Positions 27,607 to 35,775 of a stretch of 64,000 bases of DNA are shown here, in pieces. Positions within the stretch are counted from its first letter, which is position 1. Every line of letters starts with the position of its first letter. The position numbers and the translations under genes were made by a program. Below the pieces are notes generated by a model. That model ran no database searches. It was not told where the DNA came from and saw only the letters and a list, made by a program, of their open reading frames with translations. This DNA comes from Chloroflexota bacterium (GTDB lineage Bacteria; Chloroflexota; Anaerolineae; Anaerolineales; Anaerolineaceae): the NCBI GenBank assembly GCA_016887485.1, contig CP069395.1, positions 1 to 64,000 of the forward strand, written 5' to 3'.

Positions 27607-29121
27607 TTATGTTGCTGCTAGAATAATTTTCTCTTCAGTTGCTTCTGAACTATCCAGCCTGGCGCTGATCTCACCCTTCTTGAATACCAGGATCCGATCA
27701 CACACACTTAACAGCTCCGGCAGCTCAGAAGACACCATAATGACACCCTTCCCCTCATCAACCAGTTCCCGCATGATCTTATAGATTTCGCTCTTGGAAC
27801 CAACATCAATCCCTCTGGTGGGCTCATCAAACAGAATCACTTCTGCATCCGCACAAAGCCATTTACCAATAATGACTTTTTGCTGGTTGCCGCCAGAGAG
27901 CTTGGTGATATTTTGAAATACTGAGGTGCACTTAATCGCCAGTTTGTTTTTCTGCGTTTCAGCCTTCTTCTTTTCATCGGCTGAGTTAATCCGACCCGTT
28001 GCTCCTTTTAGCTTCGAGTGCTTCAGATGCTCCACAATGGAAACATTCTTATAAATCTCAAAGTTATGGAAGAAGCCGGTCTCTCTACGGTTTTCTGTCA
28101 ACAGAGCAAGGCCTTTTTTCACAGCATCATAAGTATCATTGATCTTGATCTCTTCCCCATTGAGATAAACTGTGCCGCTTTCTTTCGGTTCTGCGCCAAA
28201 GAGCGCATTCAACAACTCAGTCCTACCCGCCCCCATCAGACCGGCAAAGCCCAGAATCTCATGTCGTCGAAGCTGGAAGCTGACATCCCTGACCTTATTG
28301 TCAGGTGTTGTGAGGTTTTTGACCTCAAAGACAATTTCCTCCGTGCCTTCACTTTTATTTCTCGTAGAGAAATATTTGTCTTTGAGCTCTCGTCCGACCA
28401 TCATCAGGACGATCTCTTCTTTGGACTTGATCTCTGAGAGCGCTTTTGTTCCAACCAGTTTTCCGTCTTTTAACACCGTTATACGATCGCCAACCTGATT
28501 GATTTCATCAAGTTTGTGCGAGATATAAATAATGCCGACACCTTCATCCCGAAGATTCCGAATAATTTTAAAGAGCCTATTGATTTCCTCAGGTGTAAGG
28601 GATGAGGTAGGTTCGTCCATGATTAGGATTTTGGCTTCCATCACAAGCGCTTTGGCAATTTCGACAAGCTGCTTTTCCGAGATGGAGAGTTCCTGGACGA
28701 AAGTTGACGGGGGTTTCTTCAAGCCAACCATTTGTAACATCTCAGCCGCTTTGTTATTGATGTATTTCCAATCAACAACGGAAGCGCCCAAAACCTTCTT
28801 GGTAGGTAATCTTCCAATGAATAAATTTTCTGCGATCGAAAGCTCGTTGATAACGCTAAGTTCCTGATAAATGATACTGATACCCAATTCCTGGGATAAG
28901 GTCGGGTTGAGCTGTGAGTAGGTCTTCTCACCAATAATGATCTTTCCGCTGGTGGGGGTATATACACCGCTCAAGATCTTCATCAGGGTAGATTTACCTG
29001 CACCATTTTCACCGACCAGAACGTGCACTTCCCCTTCATTCAAGTCAAATGAAATATCATCAAGGGCAGTCACCCCAGGGAATTCCTTGGTTATGTTCTG
29101 CACTTCAATTAGTTTTGTCAT
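27607..29121 (-). CDS. alsA: D-allose-type ABC transporter, double ATPase
   Basis: A 504-residue CUT2 ATPase with two fused ABC modules. First: Walker A GENGAGKST, signature QELSISEKQ (degenerate), Walker B ILIMDEPTSSL. Second: degenerate Walker A GLMGAGRTEL, signature KLSGGNQQK, Walker B VILFDEPTRGID. This pairing of one intact and one degenerate site is normal for RbsA/AlsA/XylG. It follows the binding-protein gene after a strong hairpin. Confidence 0.92.
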   Translation of the reverse strand: MTKLIEVQNITKEFPGVTALDDISFDLNEGEVHVLVGENGAGKSTLMKILSGVYTPTSGKIIIGEKTYSQLNPTLSQELGISIIYQELSVINELSIAENLFIGRLPTKKVLGASVVDWKYINNKAAEMLQMVGLKKPPSTFVQELSISEKQLVEIAKALVMEAKILIMDEPTSSLTPEEINRLFKIIRNLRDEGVGIIYISHKLDEINQVGDRITVLKDGKLVGTKALSEIKSKEEIVLMMVGRELKDKYFSTRNKSEGTEEIVFEVKNLTTPDNKVRDVSFQLRRHEILGFAGLMGAGRTELLNALFGAEPKESGTVYLNGEEIKINDTYDAVKKGLALLTENRRETGFFHNFEIYKNVSIVEHLKHSKLKGATGRINSADEKKKAETQKNKLAIKCTSVFQNITKLSGGNQQKVIIGKWLCADAEVILFDEPTRGIDVGSKSEIYKIMRELVDEGKGVIMVSSELPELLSVCDRILVFKKGEISARLDSSEATEEKIILAAT

Positions 29122-29189
29122 AGCGTTTCATTTCTAATCAAGGATAGTTGATTTTGCTATAGTGAATAATAAACGAAAATTCCAGAGTT

Positions 29190-29220
29190 GTACGGCCGTT
29201 CCATAAAGGAACGGCCGTAC
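29190..29220 (-). other. Intercistronic hairpin between alsB and alsA
   Basis: GTACGGCCGTTCC (29190-29202) and GGAACGGCCGTAC (29208-29220) form a perfect 13-bp stem with a 5-base loop. On the minus strand no U tract follows, so it fits a message-stabilising stem or partial attenuator rather than a full terminator. Confidence 0.8.
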
Positions 29221-29237
29221 ATTTCAACTACTAATAA

Positions 29238-31142
29238 CTACTCTACGTATTCACCAACATTCTCAGGTGAAATCAGAACGGAATCAACATATTGGAAGGC
29301 AGGTTCCGCATCAACGGAGCCAGCGTTGCCATTTTGAACAGCTTCGAGGAGCATATTGAAACAAACCACGCCGATTTGGGCGGGGTCCTGAGCCACTGTG
29401 GCGGACATGCGGCCTTCAGCGACAGAGGTGAATGCATCCGGAATACCATCGGTGCCGACGACCATGATCTGGTCAGCCAGACCGGCGTTTTCCACAGCTT
29501 CCTGAACACCGAGTGCCATGGTGTCATTGGCGCAGTAGAAAGCCTTGAGGTCAGGATATTGGCTGATGATGTTGGTGGCAACATCGAGGGCCTTGTTGCG
29601 GTCCCAGTCAGCGGGCTGTGAGGAAACGATTTCATAACCGGCAGCCAGGAAGGCTTCTTCAGCGCCCTGTTTGCGGTCTTCACCACTTGCATTGCCAGCT
29701 TTACCTTCGATGATGGCAACCTGACCGGGTTCGGTGTTCTCAATGATGTAAGCAGCGCCTGTGCCGCCAACCTGGACATTGTCCGTGGTGGCGAAGCCAA
29801 CAACATAACCGCCGGCTGCGGCGAGTTCATCTGCATCGATTTTCTCATCCAGGTCAACAACAGGGATGCCGGCTGCATTGGCTGCAACCACACCCTCGAT
29901 GGCGTTGGTGGGGGAAATCGGGGCGATACCAATGCCGTCATAACCCTGGCCAGCAGCTGTGAGCAATTTGTCCAGCTGTCCGGACAGTTCATCTTCGGAG
30001 TTCATGGCATCAACGTAAACTTCCACGCCAGCTTCTGCTGCCGCGGCTTCAATACCTTCCTTCATCGCAACCCAGTGCGGGTTGGAGAGGGTTTTCAGCA
30101 GGAAGTAAAAGCTCAGAGGTTCAGCGTCAACTTCTTCAGCCTCGGTATCTTCAACATATTCACCAACATTCTCAGGTGAAATCAGAACGGAATCAACATA
30201 CTGGAAGGCAGGTTCCGCATCAACGGAGCCAGCGTTGCCATTTTGAACAGCTTCGAGGAGCATATTGAAGCAAACCACGCCGATTTGGGCGGGGTCCTGA
30301 GCCACTGTGGCGGACATACGGCCATCAGCAACAGAGGTGAATGCATCCGGGATACCATCGGTGCCGACGACCATGATCTGGTCAGCCAGACCGGCGTTTT
30401 CCACAGCTTCCTGAACACCGAGTGCCATGGTGTCATTGGCGCAGTAGAAAGCCTTGAGGTCAGGATATTGGCTGATGATGTTGGTAGCAACATCGAGGGC
30501 CTTGTTGCGGTCCCAGTCAGCGGGCTGTGAGGAGACGATTTCATAACCGGCAGCCAGGAAAGCTTCTTCAGCGCCCTGTTTGCGGTCTTCACCACTTGCA
30601 TTGCCAGCTTTACCTTCGATGATGGCAACCTGACCGGGTTCGGTGTTCTCGATGATGTAAGCAGCGCCTGTGCCGCCAACCTGGACATTGTCCGTGGTGG
30701 CGAAGCCAACAACATAACCGCCGGCTGCGGCGAGTTCATCTGCATCGATTTTCTCATCCAGGTCAACAACAGGGATGCCGGCTGCATTGGCTGCAACCAC
30801 ACCCTCGATGGCGTTGGTGGGGGAAATCGGGGCGATACCGATGCCGTCATAGCCCTGACCAGCAGCTGTGAGCAATTTGTCCAGCTGACCGGACAGTTCA
30901 TCTTCGGAGTTCATGGCATCAACGAAAACTTCCACACCGGCTTCTGCTGCCGCGGCTTCAATACCTTCCTTCATCGCAACCCAGTGCGGGTTGGAGAGGG
31001 TCTTCAGCAGGAAGTAAAAGCTCAGGCCTTCGCCTGCGGCGGCTTCTTCAGTGGGTTCTGTCGCTGGGGTTGTACAACCTGTGATAACGGTGGTCATCAT
31101 AACAGCGATAACCAAAATCAATAGAAATTTCTTCTTACCCAT
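29238..31142 (-). CDS. alsB: Tandem-duplicated D-allose-binding lipoprotein
   Basis: A 634-residue lipoprotein, twice the usual length (about 310). Lipobox VITGC lipidates Cys 23. Residues 40-331 and 343-634 are two complete periplasmic-binding-protein domains with a period of exactly 303 residues, joined by an 11-residue acidic linker (DTEAEEVDAEP). They differ at only two residues (Phe/Tyr in VEVxVDAM, Asp/Glu in SVAxGRM). Each copy carries the AlsB hallmarks KTLSNPxWVxMK, VDLDEKID, VAIIEGKAGNASGE, SQPADWDR and YCANDTMA, close to E. coli AlsB, so D-allose is the likely ligand. It has its own LacI-type operator upstream. Two ligand sites on one anchor should raise local ligand capacity. Confidence 0.93.
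   Translation of the reverse strand: MGKKKFLLILVIAVMMTTVITGCTTPATEPTEEAAAGEGLSFYFLLKTLSNPHWVAMKEGIEAAAAEAGVEVFVDAMNSEDELSGQLDKLLTAAGQGYDGIGIAPISPTNAIEGVVAANAAGIPVVDLDEKIDADELAAAGGYVVGFATTDNVQVGGTGAAYIIENTEPGQVAIIEGKAGNASGEDRKQGAEEAFLAAGYEIVSSQPADWDRNKALDVATNIISQYPDLKAFYCANDTMALGVQEAVENAGLADQIMVVGTDGIPDAFTSVADGRMSATVAQDPAQIGVVCFNMLLEAVQNGNAGSVDAEPAFQYVDSVLISPENVGEYVEDTEAEEVDAEPLSFYFLLKTLSNPHWVAMKEGIEAAAAEAGVEVYVDAMNSEDELSGQLDKLLTAAGQGYDGIGIAPISPTNAIEGVVAANAAGIPVVDLDEKIDADELAAAGGYVVGFATTDNVQVGGTGAAYIIENTEPGQVAIIEGKAGNASGEDRKQGAEEAFLAAGYEIVSSQPADWDRNKALDVATNIISQYPDLKAFYCANDTMALGVQEAVENAGLADQIMVVGTDGIPDAFTSVAEGRMSATVAQDPAQIGVVCFNMLLEAVQNGNAGSVDAEPAFQYVDSVLISPENVGEYVE
29241..30116 (-). repeat. Intragenic repeat of alsB, second copy (residues 343-634)
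   Basis: 876 bases that align without gaps to 30150-31025. I count about 21 differences (near 97.6% identity), of which two change the protein. Confidence 0.92.
30150..31025 (-). repeat. Intragenic repeat of alsB, first copy (residues 40-331)
   Basis: The first copy of the duplication, offset 909 bases from the second. It follows the signal peptide and a short acidic linker. Confidence 0.92.
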
Positions 31143-31288
31143 TTAATATTCTCCTTATAAGGTTAATTTTGGAACTTGTCATCCTTCAAACCTATTCAGC
31201 AGTTTTTCAATCTTCCGGCCGGAGCCGTTGTGGCGTCAGTGATCTGACCTTATAGATTGGCTTTTGAGACTTTCAACCATCTCCCTTC

Positions 31289-31306
31289 CGGGTAATGGTT
31301 TACTCA
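31289..31306. promoter_or_regulatory. Second LacI-type operator, upstream of alsB
   Basis: CGGGTAATGGTTTACTCA matches the 18-base palindrome at the regulator's promoter (34565-34582) at 15 of 18 positions. It lies 147 bases before alsB in the 269-base gap after rpiB, which suggests that alsB has a separate, co-regulated promoter. No clear -35/-10 pair is seen. Confidence 0.65.
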
Positions 31307-31411
31307 TTGGACAGACGTGTTCCATTTGACTGTAAGTGAAATCGCCCTTTTTTGGGCCCTTTTTCCTCGAATATGTATAGTGCCTCCTTCTCTTCTTTCC
31401 TGGTCAAGTGA

Positions 31412-31885
31412 TTACTCTCCCACCATATCAGCATCAAGAACAAGGGTTCTGTCCTTGTCAATCATCATAATTTGTTCAACTCGCTTGGCGTGCCGCCCAC
31501 CTTCAAATTCACCATCTAGCCAGGTCCTCACGATCATCTTGGCCAACTCTGTGCCCACCACCCTGCTGCCCATTGCCAGCATATTGGTGTCATTATGCTG
31601 CCTGGAAAGAAGGGCTGAATAAGGTTCACTGCAGACAACGCACCGGATGCCTTCAACTTTGTTTGCGGCAAGCGAGATCCCAATACCGGACCCGCAGCAG
31701 ATAATCCCTTTTTCACATTCACCACTGGCCACGGCCACCGCTGCTTTATAGCCAAATTCAGGATAATTACATCGTTCTTCGCTGTAGGTGCCATAATCCT
31801 TAAAAACGATGCCCATCTCATCCAGAAGTTGAGCGATGGCCTTTTTTAAAGGAAGCCCTGCGTGATCACTGCCCAGAGCTATCAT
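31412..31885 (-). CDS. rpiB: Ribose/allose 5(6)-phosphate isomerase B
   Basis: A 157-residue sugar-phosphate isomerase. IALGSDHAGLPLKK at the N-terminus, catalytic Cys in ICCGSGIGISLAANK, and HNDTNMLAMGSRVVG are all diagnostic of RpiB/LacAB. In E. coli RpiB also converts D-allose 6-phosphate to D-allulose 6-phosphate, and its place here between alsK and alsB fits that activity. Its start overlaps the alsK stop by four bases (ATGA). Confidence 0.93.
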   Translation of the reverse strand: MIALGSDHAGLPLKKAIAQLLDEMGIVFKDYGTYSEERCNYPEFGYKAAVAVASGECEKGIICCGSGIGISLAANKVEGIRCVVCSEPYSALLSRQHNDTNMLAMGSRVVGTELAKMIVRTWLDGEFEGGRHAKRVEQIMMIDKDRTLVLDADMVGE

Positions 31886-32796
31886 TTTCCTGCTCCTTCC
31901 AGCTGCTTGCGAGCGAACAGCCCCGCACCAATCACACCATTATAGGGATTGGAAAAATCGGAACGGATGATATTCAACGAATCACCGGGTAAGGGTTTAC
32001 GGGTGAATTGATGGATATAATCAATCAGTAAGTCATAGGGGAAGTCTGTCATCCCAATCACGCCACCGCCCAGGATGATGTAGTCCGGGTTGAGAATATT
32101 GATCTCGGTGACGATGATCTTCGCCATGCTTTCGATGAAGTAACGGATCTCTTCGGTCTGGCCCTGCACAGTGAAAATCTTGGCAATGGGGGTTTCTGAG
32201 AAGCGTTCTCGTTGAAGCCTTTCCAAGCCTAGGCCAGCGACATACAGCTCAGAGCATCCTTCCAACCCGCAGCCGCACTTATCGTGCCGGTCGAGGATCG
32301 GAATATGACCAAGTTCTCCAGCCACACCATCCTTGCCAACGATGACCTTGCCATCAATGAGGATGATATTGCCCAGGCCAGTACCGATGTAGTAGCCGAT
32401 CAAAATGCCATCGGAGATATCATGCCGGTCCAGATCATAGTGCATGAGCATACAGGTGTCTTTTTCGATCAGGACTGGAACCTGGAGTTTTTCTTCAAAC
32501 TGGTCAATAATATCCAGGTTATCAAACCCTTCGATATTGGGGGTTGAAAGCACTACCGTCCGATCCCGGTTGATCGTGGATGGGAAACCCATCGCAATGG
32601 CGTCAACATCATAAGGTAAGTTTTTCTTATATTGATAAATGACATCCAGAAGGCGGTCGGCGGCGTCTGCACCGGCAATCTGCTTTGTGGAGAAAATTTC
32701 AGCGTTCTCCAAAGTGGAATCAGGCGTGACTACACCAAGACGGACATTGGTGCCGCCAATATCAATACCCAGGAAATTATCAGACCGCTTTATAAT
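31882..32796 (-). CDS. alsK: D-allose kinase (ROK) with apparent AUU start
   Basis: A ROK kinase close to E. coli AlsK: AMGFPSTINRDRTVVLSTPN, AGELGHIPILDRHDKCGCGLEGC (shown in part) and ILGGGVIGMTDFP align block by block. It should phosphorylate D-allose at O6. The first ATG/GTG/TTG codon in frame is TTG 32712, which would remove the ATP loop. Upstream the frame still encodes FLGIDIGGTNVRLGVV, so translation must begin earlier. Between that block and the upstream in-frame stop there is no ATG, GTG or TTG. The best candidate is ATT 32796 (reading I/M-IKRSDNFLGID) behind a G-rich GGGGGTGGC, overlapping the alsE stop by seven bases. CTG 32772 is a weaker alternative. The coordinates assume ATT. 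Confidence 0.82.
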   Translation of the reverse strand: MIKRSDNFLGIDIGGTNVRLGVVTPDSTLENAEIFSTKQIAGADAADRLLDVIYQYKKNLPYDVDAIAMGFPSTINRDRTVVLSTPNIEGFDNLDIIDQFEEKLQVPVLIEKDTCMLMHYDLDRHDISDGILIGYYIGTGLGNIILIDGKVIVGKDGVAGELGHIPILDRHDKCGCGLEGCSELYVAGLGLERLQRERFSETPIAKIFTVQGQTEEIRYFIESMAKIIVTEINILNPDYIILGGGVIGMTDFPYDLLIDYIHQFTRKPLPGDSLNIIRSDFSNPYNGVIGAGLFARKQLEGAGK

Positions 32797-33491
32797 GCCA
32801 CCCCCGTCGCCTCGGTGAATTCTGCTTTCATCAACTTACAACCTTCTTCCAATTCGATACCTGGTTTGAATAAACCGCTGGTCCCTACAACAAAAGCCCG
32901 TGCCCCAGCTTCATAAAGCGGTTGATAGTTTTTCTTCCCGATTGCGCCATCCACCTGGATGACATAGTGATAATCACGGTCAAGGCAAAGGTCCCTGGCC
33001 TCAGCGATCTTCTCGAACATTCTGGGGATGAATTTCTGACCGGCATAGCCAACCTCAACCGTCATGATGGTGAGGATATCAATCTGATCCAAATACCAAT
33101 CCGCCATCGAAAGCGGAGTCGCCGGGCATAGTACGATCCCAACCTTGATGCCAAGGTCTTTAATCCTGCGGATGATCCGGTAGGATTCCCTCTGAATGGT
33201 CTCCGCATGAAGGGAGATTGTCTCAACGCCAGCCTCAGCCAGGGCATCAATATAATCGTTTGGCGAGGTCACCATCAGATGCGCCTCAACAGGAATAGTC
33301 GCCACACTCTTGATGGCTTTGACAATATCAACGGAGAGGGTGATATTCTTGGCAAAATGCCCATCCATGATGTCGGCATGCAGCATATCACAATGCCGGT
33401 TGAGGATCTCGATTTGTTTTCCAACCTCAAGAAAATCGAGACACATCAGCGAAGGTGAGAAAAGGGGTTTGCTATCCATAACTTTATCCAT
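32790..33491 (-). CDS. alsE: D-allulose 6-phosphate 3-epimerase
   Basis: A 233-residue TIM-barrel epimerase. FSPSLMCLDFLEVGKQIE, LHADIMDGHFAKN, EAHLMVTSPNDYI, TIMTVEVGYAGQKFIP and VGTSGLFKP match E. coli AlsE better than housekeeping Rpe. Metal ligands His, Asp, His, Asp are present, the last in IQVDGAIGKK. It converts D-allulose 6-phosphate to fructose 6-phosphate, completing the allose route with AlsK and RpiB. I use ATG 33491; TTG 33500 and ATG 33479 are alternatives. Confidence 0.88.
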   Translation of the reverse strand: MDKVMDSKPLFSPSLMCLDFLEVGKQIEILNRHCDMLHADIMDGHFAKNITLSVDIVKAIKSVATIPVEAHLMVTSPNDYIDALAEAGVETISLHAETIQRESYRIIRRIKDLGIKVGIVLCPATPLSMADWYLDQIDILTIMTVEVGYAGQKFIPRMFEKIAEARDLCLDRDYHYVIQVDGAIGKKNYQPLYEAGARAFVVGTSGLFKPGIELEEGCKLMKAEFTEATGVAL

Positions 33492-33532
33492 TAATGACAA
33501 TTCTTTCGTTATACAGGCTGAAGCAGAAAAAA

Positions 33533-34543
33533 TCAGAGTTGGGTTGAGCCTCTGACGACGACATTGATTGGAAACTTTATATAAGACTTCTCTACCGGGT
33601 TTCCATCCATCATTGAAACAAGGTTTTTGACGGCCAACTCAGCGATCATATCCACGGACTGGTGAATGGTCGTCAGTTGCGGAATACTTCTGGTGCAGGC
33701 GGCAATATCATCAAAACCAATGATCTTGAGGTCCTCAGGAACGTTGACATTTCTCTTTAGACAATATTGCAGTGCGCCAAGGGCCAGAATATCGGCTGTG
33801 TAAAAAATACCATCCACATCGGGATGTTCTCTCAGCAGCTCATCTGTGACTTCAAAACCGTCTTCATAGGTCACGGCCTTGGTGCAATAGATCAGGCTTT
33901 CATCAACCGAGATCCCAGATTCCCGTAAGCCTCGTTTATAGCCTTCACACCGGTTATGGTGGGAGGAAATCTGTCCCTCAAGACAGACGAGTGCGATCCG
34001 CCGGCAACCCTGGTCAACCAGATGCCTTACCGCCTGGCGCCCCCCTTCCGTGTTTTCACTCTCGATGAAGACATTCTCTTCCTGAGAGCTGATGCATAAA
34101 GGTTCCCGGTCAATGTAGATTGTTGGGACGATCAGGGTGTGATTAGTGTCAATCGATTCATGCGTAATATAGATCAAGCCGCTCACCAGCATGGACTTCA
34201 ACATGGAGAGATGGGCTCGTTCAATATCACCGGATTCATTGGTGTTGCAAATGATGGCCATATAATCTTCGTTGAGCAGCCGGTTTTGCATTTCAAGCGC
34301 CATCTTGGCAAAGAATTCATTGGTAACGTCCGGGACGATGATACCTACAACCTTCCCCCTATTTTTCCGCAGGCCCCTCGCCATCTGGTTCGGTCGATAA
34401 TTGTATTTAGCGATAATTTCGTTAACGCGTTTTTCGGTTTCTTTTGAGAACCGTCCATTTTGGTTAATAACCCGAGAAACCGTTGCGATGGACACACCGG
34501 CCATGTGGGCTATTTCTTCTAAAGTAATTTTCTTCGTTGGCAT
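33533..34543 (-). CDS. LacI-family repressor of the allose operon
   Basis: A 336-residue LacI/GalR regulator. The N-terminal helix-turn-helix reads ITLEEIAHMAGVSIATVSRVIN, followed by a hinge (YNYRPNQMARGLRKNRG) and a sugar-binding domain that ends IGFDDIAACTRSIPQLTTI and VVVRGST. It is first in the minus-strand unit, behind a consensus promoter with an 18-base operator at +1, so it probably represses itself and the operon. E. coli als is controlled by an RpiR-type regulator instead; this is a different wiring. Confidence 0.9.
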   Translation of the reverse strand: MPTKKITLEEIAHMAGVSIATVSRVINQNGRFSKETEKRVNEIIAKYNYRPNQMARGLRKNRGKVVGIIVPDVTNEFFAKMALEMQNRLLNEDYMAIICNTNESGDIERAHLSMLKSMLVSGLIYITHESIDTNHTLIVPTIYIDREPLCISSQEENVFIESENTEGGRQAVRHLVDQGCRRIALVCLEGQISSHHNRCEGYKRGLRESGISVDESLIYCTKAVTYEDGFEVTDELLREHPDVDGIFYTADILALGALQYCLKRNVNVPEDLKIIGFDDIAACTRSIPQLTTIHQSVDMIAELAVKNLVSMMDGNPVEKSYIKFPINVVVRGSTQL

Positions 34544-34564
34544 CCTTGAAACCTTGGTTAACGT

Positions 34565-34582
34565 TGGGTAAAGGTTTACCCA
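34565..34582. promoter_or_regulatory. LacI-type operator at the operon promoter
   Basis: TGGGTAAAGGTTTACCCA: 8-base arms that are exact reverse complements around GG. It lies directly downstream of the -10 element. Confidence 0.8.
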
Positions 34583-34583
34583 T

Positions 34584-34612
34584 ATGATATATACACTTTA
34601 GAGATTTGTCAA
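34584..34612 (-). promoter_or_regulatory. Sigma-70-type promoter of the allose operon
   Basis: On the minus strand TTGACA (34612-34607), 17-base spacer, TATCAT (34589-34584). Transcription would start at about 34577, inside the operator. Confidence 0.8.
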
Positions 34613-34729
34613 TATAATAGAGCCTAGTTTTAACAATGGATTAAGCATATTTTAAGGTTTCATGAGGTTTATCCATTATCATAGTATGACTTTTGTTATT
34701 ATTCATTGCACAACGGGAGAGAATTCATC

Positions 34730-35695
34730 TTGATCACAATAGGCATTGATATCGGTGGGACGAAAATTGCTGCAGGTTATCTGGATAGCGAAAGAAAACT
34801 GAAGGGCTTTACAAAGGTCAATACAGCGGATGTCTTCGCTGCTGCGGATGATGCTGCAGACGCACTGCAGCTATTTATTAGCGAATACATTCAAGACCTT
34901 GGCTTTAATCGGGAATCAATCAAAGGTGTGGGCATCGGTGTCCCCTCCGTTCTGGATAGTCACACCCAGAAAGTCGTTTCAACCCCCTACATCCCCCTGC
35001 TCAACAATTACCCACTAAGCGTGCTTCTGGCTCCAAAAATCGGTGTGCCGATTTTTGTTGAAAATGATGTCAACCTGATCGCTATTGGTGAACACCTCTA
35101 CGGGCGCGGCAAGGACCTGACCGATCTGGCCTGCGTTTTTGTGGGCACGGGGCTGGGCTGTGGCCTGATCTTGAATAACCAGCTCTATACCGGCGCGGAT
35201 GGCGCCGCAGCCGAGTTTGGCCACTTAGTCCACAACGCTGAAGGCCGCATTTGTGGCTGTGGCGCGACGGACTGTTTCGAAACCTACTGCTCCGGATTTG
35301 CGCTGACCTATGAGGCCAAAAGGATCTTCCCCCAATCGGAGATAGACCTTTTTTATGCAACCGGCAGTAAGGGTGAATATTCCCTGGCGGAATATCTGAT
35401 CAACAAAGCACGGAATGGTCATCTGCAAGCCAAAGCGGCAATCGAGAAGTCGTTCAATATTCTTGGCATCGCGATCACCGATCTGGTCAATCTGCTCAAC
35501 CCCCAACTGGTTATCCTGGGCGGGGGGATCCTTGCGGGCTGGCCGGAAGCGCTGGATATCGTTAAAGAGATCGTTTATTCCCGGGCGCGAGCCGTCACAA
35601 GGAACCGTCTCGAAATTGACCGACCCATACTCAACGAAAAAGCCGGCTTATATGGCGCCGCAAGCCTGGTCAATTTAAAACTGGGAAATAATTAA
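34730..35695 (+). CDS. ROK-family sugar kinase, third paralog
   Basis: A 321-residue ROK kinase read divergently from the LacI gene. ITIGIDIGGTKIAAGYL, VENDVNLIAIGE (catalytic Asp), AEFGHLVHN and CGCGATDCFETYCSG (zinc Cys triad plus the sugar-site Glu) are intact. I take TTG 34730 as start because GGGAGAG lies about eight bases upstream; TTG 34706 would put that site inside the gene. It shares the regulator intergenic region, so it may belong to the same regulon. The sugar could be allose, glucose or N-acetyl-sugar; not decidable here. Confidence 0.86.
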   Translation: MITIGIDIGGTKIAAGYLDSERKLKGFTKVNTADVFAAADDAADALQLFISEYIQDLGFNRESIKGVGIGVPSVLDSHTQKVVSTPYIPLLNNYPLSVLLAPKIGVPIFVENDVNLIAIGEHLYGRGKDLTDLACVFVGTGLGCGLILNNQLYTGADGAAAEFGHLVHNAEGRICGCGATDCFETYCSGFALTYEAKRIFPQSEIDLFYATGSKGEYSLAEYLINKARNGHLQAKAAIEKSFNILGIAITDLVNLLNPQLVILGGGILAGWPEALDIVKEIVYSRARAVTRNRLEIDRPILNEKAGLYGAASLVNLKLGNN

Positions 35696-35720
35696 TTCGG
35701 AGTTCCATTATTTGGTATTT

Positions 35721-35755
35721 AAAAACCCACTGAGTCCGAGCTTCAGTGGGTTTTT
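35721..35755. terminator. Bidirectional terminator between convergent genes
   Basis: AAAAACCCACTGA (35721-35733) pairs with TCAGTGGGTTTTT (35743-35755), with A/T tails on both sides. It serves the ROK gene (+) and the epimerase gene (-). Confidence 0.9.
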
Positions 35756-35775
35756 ATTATCATCAAAAGTGCTGA

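Noticed and set aside
29238-31142. alsB duplication as an assembly error
   Set aside because: The copies differ at about 21 positions spread along their length, mostly silent, and the join is in frame with a new linker.
34659-34676. Third LacI operator before the divergent ROK gene
   Set aside because: Only the right half (AGGTTTATCCA) resembles the operator; the left arm is not complementary. Mentioned as a possibility but not annotated.
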